IMG/VR virus record: IMGVR_UViG_3300025276_000102
Coordinates: 1-33,302 of that record
From: a virus
Reading direction: 5' to 3' (one strand)
DNA: 33,302 nt
The notes beneath the pieces are model-generated. The model saw nothing but the letters and a program-made list of their open reading frames with translations, had not been told where the DNA came from and ran no database searches. The translations under genes and the position numbers were made by a program. Below are positions 24,151 to 30,364 of this stretch, piece after piece (within the stretch, counting starts at the first letter, position 1; the number at the start of each line of letters is the position of its first letter).

Positions 24151-24203
24151 TATTGTTTCTGTCTTTTGACTTCATCAGCTAGGATACACATCCTAGAACA
24201 AAA
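24151..24203 (-). ncRNA. Hammerhead ribozyme B (type III topology)
   Basis: On the minus strand, 5' to 3': stem III strand ending UUGU (24201-24198), cleavage nucleotide U (24197, GUU triplet), stem I CUAGGAU with loop GUGU and AUCCUAG (24196-24179), canonical core CUGAUGA (24178-24172), stem II AGUC-AAAA-GACA (24171-24160) and GAAACAA. Stem I has different bases from ribozyme A but the same 7-bp length and loop; stem II has the same 3-bp, AAAA-loop form with a mismatched first pair. Stem III is weaker (4 bp). Predicted cleavage is between 24197 and 24196. Confidence 0.85.
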
Positions 24204-24228
24204 GCAGTTTAGAATCTTGCTTAGGATT

Positions 24229-24244
24229 TGGTCGTATACGACCA
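24229..24244. promoter_or_regulatory. TCGTATACGAC palindrome (after amidoligase gene)
   Basis: TGGTCGTATACGACCA is a perfect 16-bp palindrome 11 nt after the amidoligase stop codon. A 21-bp stretch around it is repeated with one mismatch at 26221-26241. It could be an operator or a hairpin; no T-run follows. Confidence 0.5.
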
Positions 24245-24254
24245 TTAAAATTAA

Positions 24255-25331
24255 TCAGTTACCTAATTTTTGACTGAATTTAATCTCTTGATTTCTCCAC
24301 ATTCTTAAAGCCTTAGGAGTTAAAAACTTCTTTGGGATTGAATCGAATTCAGTATCACTATAACCTAAATTATTATTTCTAGCGAAAATAAATGGTAAAA
24401 CCTTTTCATCAACTTTATCTTGCATTAATAGTTTATTAAATGATTTCGCTAGCACTATCATTTCTTTTGCTGCATCTTCACTTGCATACATTTTACTTAA
24501 GATAGGTAAGATAAGTTTATTAAACTTGCTTAAAGGCTCTCTTTTAGCAGCACACTCACATAGTATTTGCATCAGTTTATATCTATTTTTCATCTGTTGC
24601 ACACTGGTAAATCTAGAGAATAATCTGAATTCAACACATCCATAATTTTTAAGATTAATTGGTGAATATTTGCTATATGAGCGAACAATTTGGTCACTAC
24701 CTACCGCAACATTTACATTCGTACAACACCATTTATTAGCTAATCTTTTTCTGTTCATTGCATAGAATATTGCTATATATGGTCTTAATGTTTCAAAGTA
24801 TTGACTAGCACTAGTATAATTGCTATCAGCTATTGTAATATGTCCACCGCATTTATAGGCACCATTTTCAAACGTATCACTACTAGCAAACTCTTCATTT
24901 ATAAACTCTTTTGCTTCGGTCATCATATTAAAGACTTTATTTCTCCATTTACTAGATGGAATTAAAGGTAAAATGTTAGTAATTGACTCATATACGCAGG
25001 TCGAATCATCTTCGATAGCTGCAAATAATGTTGGATTTTTACTTAGATTTCTACCTCTTAAAACACTAGTCGGCAATGTCATTTTTTCAACTTCCATTCC
25101 TATCGTAAATCTAGTTTTAATTTGACCGTCTATTATTTTTGTGTTTGTCTCTATTTGCTTTTTATTCATACCAAATAAATCTATTTTTGTTCTAGTAGCA
25201 TTTAAAAATATTGCTTCGCAGCCTCTACCGTATCCGCTCCATACATTTCTAGCTACTATTCTACCATCAGCATTTGGAGCCATATTTGGTAAGATGTTGT
25301 GGTAATTAATACCGTTTATTGAATTTGTCAT
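24255..25331 (-). CDS. Amidoligase-like protein (glutamine synthetase-related COOH-NH2 ligase)
   Basis: This 358-aa protein shows the pattern of the amidoligase branch of the glutamine synthetase/GCS fold: the first strand RFTIGMEVE with E80 and E82, D108-D-S110, E115, the central C161-G-G-H164 strand (CG.H motif), a helix with AMNRKRLANKWC (191-202) and the VEFRLF strand with E234 and R236. These acidic and His residues usually bind metal and ATP. Such enzymes form amide bonds between a carboxylate and an amine. Phage members associated with class II amidotransferase and AIG2-like domains have been predicted to modify peptides or make small amides, and this phage encodes exactly such a fusion downstream. 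The substrate is unknown. The N-terminal 70 residues are family-variable. Confidence 0.75.
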   Translation of the reverse strand: MTNSINGINYHNILPNMAPNADGRIVARNVWSGYGRGCEAIFLNATRTKIDLFGMNKKQIETNTKIIDGQIKTRFTIGMEVEKMTLPTSVLRGRNLSKNPTLFAAIEDDSTCVYESITNILPLIPSSKWRNKVFNMMTEAKEFINEEFASSDTFENGAYKCGGHITIADSNYTSASQYFETLRPYIAIFYAMNRKRLANKWCCTNVNVAVGSDQIVRSYSKYSPINLKNYGCVEFRLFSRFTSVQQMKNRYKLMQILCECAAKREPLSKFNKLILPILSKMYASEDAAKEMIVLAKSFNKLLMQDKVDEKVLPFIFARNNNLGYSDTEFDSIPKKFLTPKALRMWRNQEIKFSQKLGN

Positions 25332-25356
25332 TTTGTGTTTTTTTATTAGTTAATTA

Positions 25357-26031
25357 TTAAGATAAGTTTGTAAATGCTTCAGTAGCAATTGGACTGTTTT
25401 CATCGGATGTATTGAATTCAACAAATGGGTTGTATTGTTCTAATCTCTGATTCAAAAAAGCTAGAGCCAATTTAATTTCTTCAATATCATTTTTTGTTAT
25501 TACTTCTAGAGATTCATCTATTCTTAAAGAAATATTTCTTTCAGCATTTTCATCTAGAGTCTTTCTTTTAAATGATAAAGTGAAAATTGTTGGTATTGTT
25601 GCGTTAACTTCTTCTTCATTTGTCTCTAGTAAACCTTTACAAAATTTGTTAAAATTATCTATCGACCTTCCCACATTTTTTCCTTCTGCTTCTTCTTCAT
25701 TGCATACAGTTAAAAATTGACCTAATTTGTCTTCATTTTTACTAGCTTTAATCATTCTATTTAATTGGCTTTGCTTAACTGAAAATACCTTTAGACTCAT
25801 TTCCTCTAGTGACCATTTACATAAATCAGCATTTTCAAAAACAGTATTTGCCTCCTCAGATTTCAGCCATATTTTAAACTCTATTGCTTTTTTTCCTAGT
25901 AGCATTTTATTAGTTAATTTGCTATGATTTGCATTGTTTAAATCATTCGTTAACGTGGTAATGCTACCGAATAAATTTGATACACTGCAATTTTGCAGCA
26001 TTTCTTCTTCGTTTATCATTAAATTTATCAT
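25357..26031 (-). CDS. Unknown protein, 224 aa, partner of the amidoligase gene
   Basis: I do not recognise this protein. It is acidic and largely helical, rich in Asn, Glu and Lys, with FKIWLKSEEANTVFENADLCKWSLEEMSLKVFSVKQSQLNRMIKASKNEDKLGQFL (about 52-107) resembling a phage DNA-binding or replication accessory helix bundle. It is the first gene of the minus-strand block and lies 25 nt before the amidoligase, so the two are likely co-transcribed. A perfect palindrome (26061-26074) lies 30 nt before its start and may control it. Confidence 0.65.
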   Translation of the reverse strand: MINLMINEEEMLQNCSVSNLFGSITTLTNDLNNANHSKLTNKMLLGKKAIEFKIWLKSEEANTVFENADLCKWSLEEMSLKVFSVKQSQLNRMIKASKNEDKLGQFLTVCNEEEAEGKNVGRSIDNFNKFCKGLLETNEEEVNATIPTIFTLSFKRKTLDENAERNISLRIDESLEVITKNDIEEIKLALAFLNQRLEQYNPFVEFNTSDENSPIATEAFTNLS

Positions 26032-26060
26032 CTTATTTTTGTTTTTTTAGATGTTTTGTC

Positions 26061-26074
26061 GGACAATATTGTCC
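26061..26074. promoter_or_regulatory. Perfect 14-bp palindrome, candidate operator
   Basis: GGACAATATTGTCC lies 30 nt upstream of the 224-aa gene start. The length and symmetry are those of a dimeric repressor site. I see no second copy in the window. Confidence 0.45.
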
Positions 26075-26220
26075 TATAATTAAGTTACAAATACTGTATT
26101 TTACTAGATATAGTCTAATAAATGTAGCTGTAATGTATGTTGATTTCTTAATCATAGTATAAATATACTTAAAAGCATTGAATAAATAGCACTGATATAG
26201 GTTAATGTTTGCTTTGTCTA

Positions 26221-26241
26221 TTGGTAGTATACGACCATTAA
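26221..26241. repeat. Degenerate copy of the TCGTATACGAC element
   Basis: It matches 24228-24248 over 21 bases with a single mismatch (A for C), which breaks one base pair of the palindrome. Conservation of the flanks (TTGG and CCATTAA) as well as the palindrome suggests a true dispersed repeat. Confidence 0.5.
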
Positions 26242-26311
26242 TTACTAGATAGTTAATCAATAGCTATTCAATACGATTTGTTTGGGGTAATTACTTGCGT
26301 TAATAGGTTAT

Positions 26312-26386
26312 CTCTTACCTAGTAGTAAGAGTATATAAGTTACTCACTAACTTAGTTTTGTTTTATTACATCCACTACCTAGTAGT
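26312..26386. repeat. Pair of TACCTAGTAGT inverted repeats
   Basis: CTCTTAC-CTAGTA-GTAAGAG (26312-26331, 7-bp arms) and ACTAC-CTA-GTAGT (26374-26386, 5-bp arms) share TACCTAGTAGT, 60 bp apart. A related TTACTAGATAGTTA is at about 26242-26255. Confidence 0.5.
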
Positions 26387-26583
26387 TAATAGTAGTAAAC
26401 TATCGTAGTTTAATTACGTAGAATTTCATAGCTCATATTTATTATATAGGTAAGAATGCAGCTAGAAAAAAGCTAAAAAAATGTATATATAATTACAAAA
26501 AAGTTAACCCCACGTGCTAAAAAAAAAAGTGTTTTATTTTATGTCCAGTTGCGTGTATGCGGGGGGGAACCCCTTTCCTCTAA

Positions 26584-26609
26584 TTGTGTTAAAAAATTTT
26601 GTATCTTTA
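26584..26609 (+). promoter_or_regulatory. Promoter of the plus block
   Basis: TTG (26584-26586) and TATCTTTA (26602-26609) with 15 nt between, slightly short. The predicted start is about 8 nt before the ATG at 26622, giving a very short A-rich leader typical of Bacteroidota. Confidence 0.6.
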
Positions 26610-26621
26610 CAAAAAAAAGAT

Positions 26622-26849
26622 ATGGCACATAAAAAAGTTAACCTTAACAGAGTCTTAAATGATATGGCAGGACTAGATGTTTATCAAGGTAGATTAATTA
26701 ATAATCGTCCAGATGGAATGATGGGGATAGAACACGCTGCCAATATGAAAAGAATTATAGACGAAGACAGAAGGATTAAAGTTATAGCTGATGGAATTGA
26801 AAGAGCTGAGTCTAGAAAAAAATATGACAACTTATATAGAAATATGTAA
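26622..26849 (+). CDS. Small basic helical protein (75 aa), unknown
   Basis: It begins MAHKKVNLNRVLNDMAGLD and is helical and charged (ANMKRIIDEDRRIKVIADGIERAESRKKYDN). An upstream in-frame ATG at 26514 would add 36 residues, but the promoter at 26584-26609 lies inside that extension and the extra codons look non-coding, so the start at 26622 is chosen. It forms a single-gene transcript ended by a UUCG-loop terminator. No family is recognised. Confidence 0.65.
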   Translation: MAHKKVNLNRVLNDMAGLDVYQGRLINNRPDGMMGIEHAANMKRIIDEDRRIKVIADGIERAESRKKYDNLYRNM

Positions 26850-26878
26850 AGGATGTTTGTTTGTTTTGATTGTGAATT

Positions 26879-26905
26879 AGGAGAACTTCGGTTCTCCTTT
26901 TTTTT
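26879..26905 (+). terminator. Intrinsic terminator with UUCG tetraloop
   Basis: AGGAGAAC-TTCG-GTTCTCCT (8-bp stem) followed by a run of T, 29 nt after the 75-aa gene. It isolates that gene from groEL. Confidence 0.9.
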
Positions 26906-27002
26906 ATGTCAATAAGTAAAAAACTATGTCAAGACTATGTTGATAATATGTCGATTTTAAAAAGCTAAGTAATTGATTTATAATACTTATGTCGATTATG
27001 TT
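26905..27002. repeat. Phased TATGTC repeat array, copy 2 (upstream of groEL)
   Basis: TATGTC or TATGTT on the plus strand begins at 26905, 26925, 26936, 26947, 26988 and 26997: spacing 20, 11, 11, 41, 9. The last four intervals equal those of the array at 16620-16697. Both arrays contain TTATGTCGATTA. The groEL promoter lies about 100 nt downstream. Confidence 0.65.
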
Positions 27003-27105
27003 GATTTTAAGACCAGACTGTAGTGAAATTTATAATAATAATAATACTATAAAAATATATATATAATAGAAAAACATACACAATGACATATGTAAATTTA
27101 AATTG

Positions 27106-27113
27106 TATATTTG
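27106..27113 (+). promoter_or_regulatory. Promoter -7 box for groEL-groES
   Basis: TATATTTG is an exact TAnnTTTG match, 23 nt before the groEL ATG. No clear TTG is seen about 20 nt upstream. The TATGTC array further upstream may supply regulation. Confidence 0.55.
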
Positions 27114-27136
27114 TTTTAAATTAAATCAAATTAAAT

Positions 27137-28765
27137 ATGAATCCACAAGGCGGAGGTTACTCTCCTAAAGACCTGAAGTTTGGAGAGTCAGGCAGAAGTT
27201 CATTAATAAATGGAATAAGTAAAATTGCTAATGCGGTTAAAAGCACTTTAGGTCCAAGAGGACATACTGTATTAATTGAATCTCCTAATCACACACAAGG
27301 CATAACTGTAACTAAGGATGGGGTAACTGTAGCTAAAGCTGTAGATTTATTACATCCAGTTGAAAATTTAGCGGTGCGTATGATGAAAGAAGCTGCTGAT
27401 AAAACTGCTACCTCTGCTGGAGATGGAACAACTACTGCTATTGTATTAACTGAAGCCATTGTAAAAGCTGGTAGTGATATGATGACAGAGAATCATAATC
27501 GTACTGAGATATTAAAACACATTAATAAAGAAGTACAGCCAATCTTAACTCAATTAAAATCTTTATCAAAACCAATTACTAAAAGAAGATTAAAAGATGT
27601 TGCTATAATATCTGCTAATGGAGACAAGACTATTGGTACTACAATTGCAAAGACATATGATAAGGTTGGTAAGACAGGTATAGTAACTGTTGAGCGTTCA
27701 CAGACAAGCTCTACATATAATGAGATTACTAATGGTATAAAAGTAGAGAGAGGATATAACTCAAACTTATTTATCAATGACCAAAAGAAAGATGAGTGTG
27801 TCTTAGATGATACATACATATTAGTTTCGGATGCTTCGGTTGATAATATATTAAATATTGAGAATATATTAAAACCAATTATACAAGAAAGAAAAAAATT
27901 ATTACTTATATGTCCTTGCAGTGAGAACGTGATAAACACTTTAGCGGCTAATGTTGTGAAGAATGGCTTAAAGATATGCAATATTAACCCTCCACAATTT
28001 GGATACAAGCAACACGAGTTAATGCAAGACATTGCAATATCAGTTGGTGCTACATATTTCTCTGAAAAAACTGGTGATGACTTAAGTCTTATTAATTTTA
28101 ATGACTTAGGACACGCATCTAAGGTGATAGTGAGCAGAGATTCTACAGTAATAATAAAAGATGATGCTGAGAATGGTAATGTTATAGAAGAAAGAGTGTC
28201 ACAATTATGGGAACAACATAAACTTGCAGTAAATAAAGGAGATAAAGACTTTATTTTATCTAGAATAGCTTCATTAACTGGAGGAATTGGTGTTATATAT
28301 GTGGGTGGACAGACCGATATAGAGCAAAAAGAGCTATATGACAGGGTAGATGATGCTGTTTGTGCGGTAAGGTCAGCACTTTTAGAAGGTATTCTTCCTG
28401 GTGGAGGCACTGCATTGTACAATGTAGCTAAACATTATGACGATTTACAAGAAAAAGAAACGAATTTACCTAAAAAAATTGCTTACGCAATTTTAGGAAA
28501 AGCATTAAAGGCACCAATACAGCAAATTTTATTAAATGCTGGACTTGATTACAAGGAAATATACAAAGACATTGAAAATCCTATACACGGTTATGATGTT
28601 AAGAACGAAATCTATGGGGATTTATTAGAGATGGGAGTTATTGACCCTATGAAAGTAACTAAACACGCATTACAAAATGCTGTTTCAGTAGCAACAACTA
28701 TACTTAGTACTAACGCTATTATAACAATGGCTAGAACATACGAGACCAATGAAGCCAATAAATAA
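27137..28765 (+). CDS. groEL: Phage-encoded GroEL chaperonin
   Basis: This 542-aa protein is a full-length group I chaperonin subunit. Conserved residues include TLGPRGHTV (37-45), KDGVTVAK with D61 (E. coli D52), the ATP-binding GDGTTT (95-100) with D96 (D87), RVDDA with D406 (D398), and LPGGGTAL downstream. The Gly-Gly-Met tail of bacterial GroEL is missing; it ends NEANK. It probably assembles into a ring that folds phage proteins such as a capsid protein, or replaces host GroEL. It overlaps groES by 17 nt in the order groEL-groES, the reverse of cellular operons. Divergence is high in the apical region (about 190-370). Confidence 0.95.
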   Translation: MNPQGGGYSPKDLKFGESGRSSLINGISKIANAVKSTLGPRGHTVLIESPNHTQGITVTKDGVTVAKAVDLLHPVENLAVRMMKEAADKTATSAGDGTTTAIVLTEAIVKAGSDMMTENHNRTEILKHINKEVQPILTQLKSLSKPITKRRLKDVAIISANGDKTIGTTIAKTYDKVGKTGIVTVERSQTSSTYNEITNGIKVERGYNSNLFINDQKKDECVLDDTYILVSDASVDNILNIENILKPIIQERKKLLLICPCSENVINTLAANVVKNGLKICNINPPQFGYKQHELMQDIAISVGATYFSEKTGDDLSLINFNDLGHASKVIVSRDSTVIIKDDAENGNVIEERVSQLWEQHKLAVNKGDKDFILSRIASLTGGIGVIYVGGQTDIEQKELYDRVDDAVCAVRSALLEGILPGGGTALYNVAKHYDDLQEKETNLPKKIAYAILGKALKAPIQQILLNAGLDYKEIYKDIENPIHGYDVKNEIYGDLLEMGVIDPMKVTKHALQNAVSVATTILSTNAIITMARTYETNEANK

Positions 28766-29006
28766 ATATATAGCAATAGATATTATAGAAGAAGAGATTG
28801 TAACTGAATCTGGCTTAATTCTTTCTGATAAAGATGCTGACGATTTTAGATATAAAAAAGCTACAGTCTTAGCACCAGGCACAGAAGTACATAATATTTC
28901 AAAAGGAGATGTTATATATTTTGATTCCAGAACTGGCTATACTTTGTTGATTGATAATAAACCTTGTACTATTATTTCTGAGAGAGACGTTGTTGTAGTT
29001 TTATAG
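28749..29006 (+). CDS. groES: Phage-encoded GroES co-chaperonin
   Basis: This 85-aa protein has the GroES pattern: N-terminal strand YIAIDIIEEE, mobile-loop region with ESGLILS (20-26; compare GGIVL that docks onto GroEL), KATVLAPGTEV (37-47) and GDVIYFD (53-59). It is about 10 residues shorter than bacterial GroES. The ATG lies inside the end of groEL, consistent with coupled translation, and the two products should form a matched pair. The 3' end overlaps the convergent winged-helix gene by 35 nt. Confidence 0.85.
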   Translation: MKPINKYIAIDIIEEEIVTESGLILSDKDADDFRYKKATVLAPGTEVHNISKGDVIYFDSRTGYTLLIDNKPCTIISERDVVVVL

Positions 29007-29403
29007 TCTTATTCATTTCTTTAATAAAGTTTCTATATACCTTATCAGTATACTTTACATTTCTGTGAAAGATAGGATTGTGTTCAGATGAAGGAATTTC
29101 TTCTCCGTTTAATTTTTTATAAATAGAATCAAGCATTCTTTTAGATTTGTAAGACAATTGATATAGTCCTTTTGTTTTACCAGCACGTTTACGAAATATT
29201 TCTATCCATCCATCTCTTAGTAGTTTATCAAACCTATTTACATTCCAACTCAATAGCTCATCAAACTCGTTAAACTTTCCTTTACTAAAGTATTCTTCTG
29301 AATATAAAAACAATAACATATCTAGCTCCCCAGTACCTATACCATATTTAGCCTTAGTGTAATATCTAATGACTCGCCAGTATTTTAAATAGTTAAATTT
29401 CAT
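28972..29403 (-). CDS. Winged helix-turn-helix-like protein
   Basis: In this 143-aa protein residues about 20-95 look like a winged helix: a helix in TGELDMLLFLYSEEYF, a second in FNEFDELLSWNVNRFDKLLRDGWIEIFRK (recognition-helix position), a wing (GKTKGLYQLS) and SYKSKRMLDSIYKKLNGEEIPSS. Similar short proteins occur in flavobacterial phages. It is the only minus-strand gene on this side of the divergent region and is convergent with groES. It is a candidate for the protein that binds the dispersed palindromes or the TATGTC arrays; no direct evidence links them. Confidence 0.65.
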   Translation of the reverse strand: MKFNYLKYWRVIRYYTKAKYGIGTGELDMLLFLYSEEYFSKGKFNEFDELLSWNVNRFDKLLRDGWIEIFRKRAGKTKGLYQLSYKSKRMLDSIYKKLNGEEIPSSEHNPIFHRNVKYTDKVYRNFIKEMNKTIKLQQRLSQK

Positions 29404-29416
29404 TTTATTAAATTTG

Positions 29417-29424
29417 TATCTTTG
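29417..29424 (+). promoter_or_regulatory. Promoter -7 box for the small basic gene cluster
   Basis: TATCTTTG is an exact TAnnTTTG match, 15 nt before the ATG at 29440. No clear TTG lies at the expected distance upstream. It sits in the 36-nt gap between divergent genes. Confidence 0.6.
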
Positions 29425-29439
29425 TAAAAATAATAAAAA

Positions 29440-29634
29440 ATGGCGACAGAAAATAATTCATTAAACTATTTAGAAAATTACAAAGCTCAATTAGCTAAAA
29501 GAAAGAAAAGTACTAAACAAAAAACTAAAACTAAACCAACTAATATTCACGGTTTAGGTAAGTTACAAGGATTAGCTTCGTTTGCAAGTAAATATAAAAA
29601 GAAACCAATAACTAAAAACAAAAGAAATGCCTAA
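29440..29634 (+). CDS. Small lysine-rich protein (64 aa)
   Basis: It begins MATENNSLNYLENYKAQLAKRKK; the middle is a run of Lys, Thr and Gln and the end is KNKRNA. It is first in a run of eleven tiny basic genes (29440-31388) and overlaps the next by 8 nt. The very basic, low-complexity makeup suggests nucleic-acid binding or DNA condensation. No family is recognised. Confidence 0.7.
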   Translation: MATENNSLNYLENYKAQLAKRKKSTKQKTKTKPTNIHGLGKLQGLASFASKYKKKPITKNKRNA

Positions 29635-29737
29635 AGTTGGAAAAAAAACATACGCTTATACTAAGAAAGGAAAAGCTGCAGCTAAAAAAGCTGCTAAGAA
29701 AAAAGGAGTAAAGGTTAAAAAAACTAAAGGATACTAA
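29627..29737 (+). CDS. Histone H1-like lysine/alanine peptide (36 aa)
   Basis: A 36-codon ORF, MPKVGKKTYAYTKKGKAA followed by AKKAAKKK-type repeats, resembling the AK-rich tails of histone H1-like and phage condensing proteins. Its stop shares a base with the next ATG (TAATG), and it overlaps the previous gene by 8 nt, so translation is coupled throughout. Confidence 0.65.
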   Translation: MPKVGKKTYAYTKKGKAAAKKAAKKKGVKVKKTKGY

Positions 29738-29892
29738 TGGCTAAAGGAAGAGTTAAAAAAGGCAATAAAATTTGTTCAGCAGGAATAGCTTGGGCAAAAA
29801 GAACTTTTGACAAGTACCCTTCTGCATATGCAAATATGGCTGCTAGTAAATATTGTAAAGACCCTAATTACGCTAAAGGAAAAAAGAAATGA
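29737..29892 (+). CDS. Small basic protein with CSAGIAWAKRTFDKYPSAYAN motif (51 aa)
   Basis: The central motif ICSAGIAWAKRTF then YPSAYANMAASKYC recurs in short basic proteins of marine phages and large DNA viruses; function unknown. Two Cys residues (C13 and C40) are present. It starts at the TAATG junction with the previous gene and ends in an ATGA overlap with the next. Confidence 0.7.
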   Translation: MAKGRVKKGNKICSAGIAWAKRTFDKYPSAYANMAASKYCKDPNYAKGKKK

Positions 29893-30011
29893 GTAAACTA
29901 AGTAAAGGACAAAGAAAGATTGCACGAATGGCTATGCCTTTTGATAAAATTACAGGAGCTGACTTTAAAGCTCTTAAAATGAAAAAACAAAAGAAAGTCA
30001 AGAAGAAGTAA
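29889..30011 (+). CDS. Tiny lysine-rich protein (40 aa)
   Basis: It begins MSKLSKGQRKIARMAMPFDKITGADF and ends KKQKKVKKK. The MAMPFDKITGADFKAL segment recurs, as I recall, in small phage proteins of similar context. It is linked to both neighbours by 1-4 nt overlaps. The role is unknown, and the basic tail suggests nucleic-acid contact. Confidence 0.65.
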   Translation: MSKLSKGQRKIARMAMPFDKITGADFKALKMKKQKKVKKK

Positions 30012-30241
30012 TGGGTGAGTTAAAAAAATGGCGAGACCAGAAATGGGTACGTATTGGAACTGATGGTAAAATTAAAGGTGCTTGTGGAACAAGTAAAAAT
30101 AAAAAAAATCCAGATAGATGCCTACCATTAGCAAAAGCTAGACGTTTATCTAAAAGTAAGTTAGCATCAACTGCTAAGAAAAAGAAAAGAGAAGGAGCGA
30201 AAGGAAAACAATTTGTTAAAAACGTAAAAGGAGTAAGATAA
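30011..30241 (+). CDS. Basic protein with CGTSK/NPDRCLP motif (76 aa)
   Basis: The pattern KWVRIGTDGKIKGACGTS, then NPDRCLPLAKARRLSKS and a Lys-rich tail ending FVKNVKGVR, matches a small family shared by marine phages and giant viruses (I believe DUF5872, from memory). It has two conserved Cys (CGTSK and DRCLP). Function is unknown; it is suspected to be a virion or DNA-associated protein. It starts at a TAATG junction. Confidence 0.75.
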   Translation: MGELKKWRDQKWVRIGTDGKIKGACGTSKNKKNPDRCLPLAKARRLSKSKLASTAKKKKREGAKGKQFVKNVKGVR

Positions 30242-30243
30242 TT

Positions 30244-30363
30244 ATGAAGAAATTTAAAGTACACAATATGTACAGTAAGACTGGAATAAAAAAAGTTGCT
30301 AAAACTATGAAGCAACATTTATCTTTAAAGAAAAAAGGATATACACATTCTAAGAAAAAATAA
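30244..30363 (+). CDS. Tiny basic protein (39 aa)
   Basis: It begins MKKFKVHNMYSKTGIKKVAK and ends HSKKK. Net charge is strongly positive, with three His residues. It lies 2 nt after one small gene and 1 nt before the next. No family is recognised. Confidence 0.6.
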   Translation: MKKFKVHNMYSKTGIKKVAKTMKQHLSLKKKGYTHSKKK

Positions 30364-30364
30364 A

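Larger units (their letters stand above)
26032..26621. other. Divergent control region between minus and plus gene blocks
   Basis: I accept no gene in this stretch. It holds a perfect palindrome (26061-26074), an inverted repeat ATTGAATA/TATTCAAT (26177-26184 and 26265-26272), the palindrome AATAGCTATT (26259-26268), a TCGTATACGAC-type repeat (26221-26241), CTAG-centred inverted repeats (26312-26386), a G7-AA-C4 stretch (26561-26573) and the promoter of the plus block. Density of repeats at a transcription divergence suggests a control region or replication origin; that is inference. Confidence 0.55.

Noticed and set aside
26033-26260. A 75-aa minus-strand ORF before the 224-aa gene
   Set aside because: The translation looks like random AT-rich codons, and it covers the palindrome, inverted repeats and a dispersed element. 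Treated as control region.
26514-26621. An upstream ATG extending the 75-aa gene by 36 residues
   Set aside because: The promoter at 26584-26609 lies inside the extension, and the extra sequence has no protein-like character.
27550-28422. A 290-aa antisense ORF inside groEL
   Set aside because: It is the antisense frame of a well-conserved chaperonin gene; its Ser, Ile and Cys-rich translation is typical of a shadow ORF.
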